Shown here: piece by piece, positions 62,569 through 64,000 of the stretch
How positions within the stretch are numbered: the first letter of the stretch is position 1
How the letters are laid out: every line of letters starts with the position of its first letter
DNA from: Bacteroidetes bacterium UBA4414
Lineage (GTDB): Bacteria > Bacteroidota > Bacteroidia > Chitinophagales > Chitinophagaceae
Length of the DNA stretch: 64,000 nt
Reading direction: 5' to 3'
NCBI GenBank assembly: GCA_002389765.1
Contig: DGQM01000010.1
Location: 33,762 to 97,761, forward strand
Made by a program: the position numbers and the translations under genes
Notes under the pieces: model-generated
Told to the model about the DNA's origin: nothing
Databases searched by the model: none
Seen by the model: only the letters and a program-made list of their open reading frames with translations

Positions 62569-63099
62569 ATGAATCGAAGATTGTTTACGGTTTTGTTCAG
62601 TTGCTTTATTGCCTCTTTGGTGATGTACAATGCTTGTATAAAAGATAAGTGCGGCATCGTTGTTTGTAATAATGGCGGCGTATGTGTAGATGGTACTTGT
62701 ACATGCCCCACGGGCTATGAAGGCACCAGTTGTAGTAAAATATGGTATGAGAAATTTGCGGGCAGATGGAATGTGAGGGATAGCTTTAATAAAACTACAA
62801 AGCCTGCATTTGTATATGATATAAGTGTTGCAGGTGAAGCATTAAGAGATAGTTTTTATATTGCCGGCTTTTCAGATACGGTGCGTGTATTGGTTTTGTG
62901 TAAAAAAACGGCGTATCGTGCGTTTTCTTTTGCAGAGCAAAAGCTGGATTCTTTCATAACCATAAAGGGGGGCACGGGTACGCTTGATTCTGTGAGCGGA
63001 GTAGTGACAGGTAATTATTCTTATTTGCGTAAAATATTGCAGCCCGACACTACAACTAAAGACACTACCGTGACGGTGTATTTTTCATGGAAAAGGTAA
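62569..63099 (+). CDS. EGF-like domain lipoprotein
   Basis: 176 residues. The N-terminus is a lipoprotein-type signal with a cysteine at C23 ('MYNAC'). Directly after comes one EGF-like module with six cysteines ('VVCNNGGVCVDGTCTCPTG', then 'YEGTSC'), then about 120 residues of beta-rich sequence starting 'FAGRWNVRDSFNKTT', which looks like a lipocalin-type or pre-barrel fold. Function unknown; surface binding is plausible. It is a paralogue of the next gene, 30 bases on. Confidence 0.82.
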   Translation: MNRRLFTVLFSCFIASLVMYNACIKDKCGIVVCNNGGVCVDGTCTCPTGYEGTSCSKIWYEKFAGRWNVRDSFNKTTKPAFVYDISVAGEALRDSFYIAGFSDTVRVLVLCKKTAYRAFSFAEQKLDSFITIKGGTGTLDSVSGVVTGNYSYLRKILQPDTTTKDTTVTVYFSWKR

Positions 63100-63129
63100 C
63101 CTGTAGTAATTTTATATAAACATCAAAAG

Positions 63130-63744
63130 ATGGTCAGGAGAAAAGGAGTAAATGTGCTGGCAACAACATTCGCGGTGATTTTAGCATTTGGCAGTGTATT
63201 GTATACATCTTGCAAAAAAGATAATACTACACCGGCTGTAGATACTAAATGTGCAAATGTGGTATGCCAGAATGGAGGTAAGTGTGTAGAAGGAGTATGT
63301 TATTGTGCTGTAGGTTATGAGGGGGATAAGTGTGATAAAGCGTCTATATCCAGGTATCTTGGCGATTGGGATGTTACTGAAACTATTAAGGGTAGCAGTA
63401 AACAGGCTAATGTGGGCAAAATAAACTTCTATGTGATAAAGATACGCAAGGGCAGTATGGCACTTGATATTCTGATGGATAACTTTATAGGGGGCGGTTA
63501 TAATAATATTACAGGGGTAATAGGACGTAAATACGTTGGTACAACAACCGAGTCGGATGTTGTTACGAAGTTTGTGCTAAATGCAAATCAGACTATAGCA
63601 GGTACATACATTACCGTCTTGAAAGGCGAAGGTAGTGTTAATGATGTGGGCAGCGAAATGAGCTGCGATTATAATCTTACATATCTTGAATCTGGTAAAC
63701 TTGTGAGAGATACGGTGAGTTTTATTGCCAGCTACAAACAATAG
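63130..63744 (+). CDS. EGF-like domain lipoprotein, paralogue of the preceding gene
   Basis: 204 residues. Lipoprotein signal with cysteine at C28 ('LYTSCKKD'), a six-cysteine EGF module ('CANVVCQNGGKCVEGVCYC', 'AVGYEGDKCD'), then a beta-rich domain beginning 'YLGDWDVTETIKGSSKQA', parallel to 'FAGRWNVRDS' in the neighbour. The two form a tandem duplication with diverged sequence. No partner or pathway is evident. Confidence 0.82.
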   Translation: MVRRKGVNVLATTFAVILAFGSVLYTSCKKDNTTPAVDTKCANVVCQNGGKCVEGVCYCAVGYEGDKCDKASISRYLGDWDVTETIKGSSKQANVGKINFYVIKIRKGSMALDILMDNFIGGGYNNITGVIGRKYVGTTTESDVVTKFVLNANQTIAGTYITVLKGEGSVNDVGSEMSCDYNLTYLESGKLVRDTVSFIASYKQ

Positions 63745-63834
63745 GAACTAGTGAAATGTGATAGTACAGACAATGCTTTCAGTGTAGTTGGATTTATTAA
63801 ATCAAAAAACATTTGATTGATTGTTTGAAAAAAA

Positions 63835-63865
63835 TTTGCAGAAATCAATTTGTTGTATACTTTTG
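63835..63865 (+). promoter_or_regulatory. Consensus Bacteroidota promoter for the tRNA-Thr operon
   Basis: TTTG at 63835-63838, exactly 19 bases, then TACTTTTG at 63858-63865. This matches TTTG-N19-TAnnTTTG at every defined position and is the best promoter in the window. Transcription should start near 63871. Confidence 0.85.
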
Positions 63866-63886
63866 CAATCCCGATTCACGTCGGCA

Positions 63887-63899
63887 GTTCTTTGAAAAG
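63887..63899 (+). promoter_or_regulatory. boxA-like antitermination sequence in the tRNA leader
   Basis: GTTCTTTGAAAAG, close to the boxA-type words in leaders of stable RNA operons of this phylum (similar to E. coli TGCTCTTTAACAA). It lies between the promoter and the tRNA, as expected for Nus-factor antitermination. The link to antitermination is inference. Confidence 0.5.
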
Positions 63900-63923
63900 T
63901 TACACACTTAATAATATTAAGAA

Positions 63924-63996
63924 GCCGCTTTAGCTCAGCTGGTAGAGCAACTGATTTGTAATCAGTAGGTCGCTGGTTCGATTCCGGCAAGCGGCT
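63924..63996 (+). tRNA. tRNA-Thr (anticodon TGT)
   Basis: Full cloverleaf. Acceptor GCCGCTT/AAGCGGC, D-arm GCTC-AGCTGGTA-GAGC, anticodon stem ACTGA/TCAGT with loop TTTGTAA (anticodon TGT at 63957-63959, reads ACA), T-arm GCTGG-TTCGATT-CCGGC with one G-U. The discriminator is T; CCA is not encoded. Its leader has a boxA-like motif, suggesting it heads a longer operon beyond the window edge. Confidence 0.97.
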
Positions 63997-64000
63997 CTTT

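Overview
The window comes from a member of the Bacteroidota, most likely of the order Chitinophagales. Evidence is the type IX secretion genes (gldJ, porU, porV), two secreted proteins ending in the type IX 'YPNP' sorting domain, two carboxypeptidase-regulatory/beta-barrel outer-membrane proteins, many Bacteroidota lipoproteins, and promoters of the TTTG-N19-TAnnTTTG type. Placement below the phylum is an inference from gene style only. Most of the window is housekeeping chromosome; I see no phage, plasmid, IS transposase or CRISPR array.

Layout. 0-5.3 kb: end of an aminotransferase, aspartate kinase, Hsp70 HscA, a lipoprotein and an acyltransferase. 5.4-9 kb: SMC. 9-20.4 kb: two paralogous outer-membrane beta-barrel proteins, a Fe-S/zinc cysteine-cluster protein, an amino-acid permease and a two-component pair with a large propeller sensor. 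20.5-25 kb: ACMSD and a 3-oxoadipyl-CoA-type thiolase, a four-helix-bundle gene boxed by 31-bp inverted repeats, a trans-sulfuration enzyme, DinB. 25.7-26.6 kb: phenylalanine hydroxylase behind a ribosome-mediated attenuator. 26.7-38.5 kb: dnaK, lipoprotein, two large type IX substrates and an arylsulfotransferase-like protein. 38.5-47.1 kb: Nudix, CorA, fructose bisphosphatase, an SdpR/SdpI/hydrolase operon, an ABC exporter and RF2. 47.2-50.5 kb: GtrA, a BtrH-like protein, a small unknown and MurF. 50.6-57.4 kb: gldJ divergent from porU-porV. 57.5-62.5 kb: ABC-F ATPase and the proton-translocating transhydrogenase (three genes). 62.5-64 kb: two EGF-type lipoproteins and tRNA-Thr with a near-perfect promoter and a boxA-like leader.

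The most striking find is at 25.7-25.87 kb. A 28-codon leader ORF carrying four consecutive tyrosine codons, and a fifth further on, is followed by three mutually exclusive RNA pairings ending in a rho-independent terminator 22 nt before phhA. The encoded enzyme makes tyrosine from phenylalanine, so the layout reads as a classical tyrosine-sensing transcription attenuator.

A second theme is small repeats. A family with the words CCCCTTTAGGGGTTGG and CCTGCC(T)GCAGCAGGCAGG occurs between pnt genes, in an intergenic region and inside the reading frame of a 1279-residue secreted protein. Separate TTGATT-like and GCTAATTAGC-like inverted repeats supply the stop codons of several neighbouring genes. 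All assignments come from reading the sequence and translated proteins; no database search was run.
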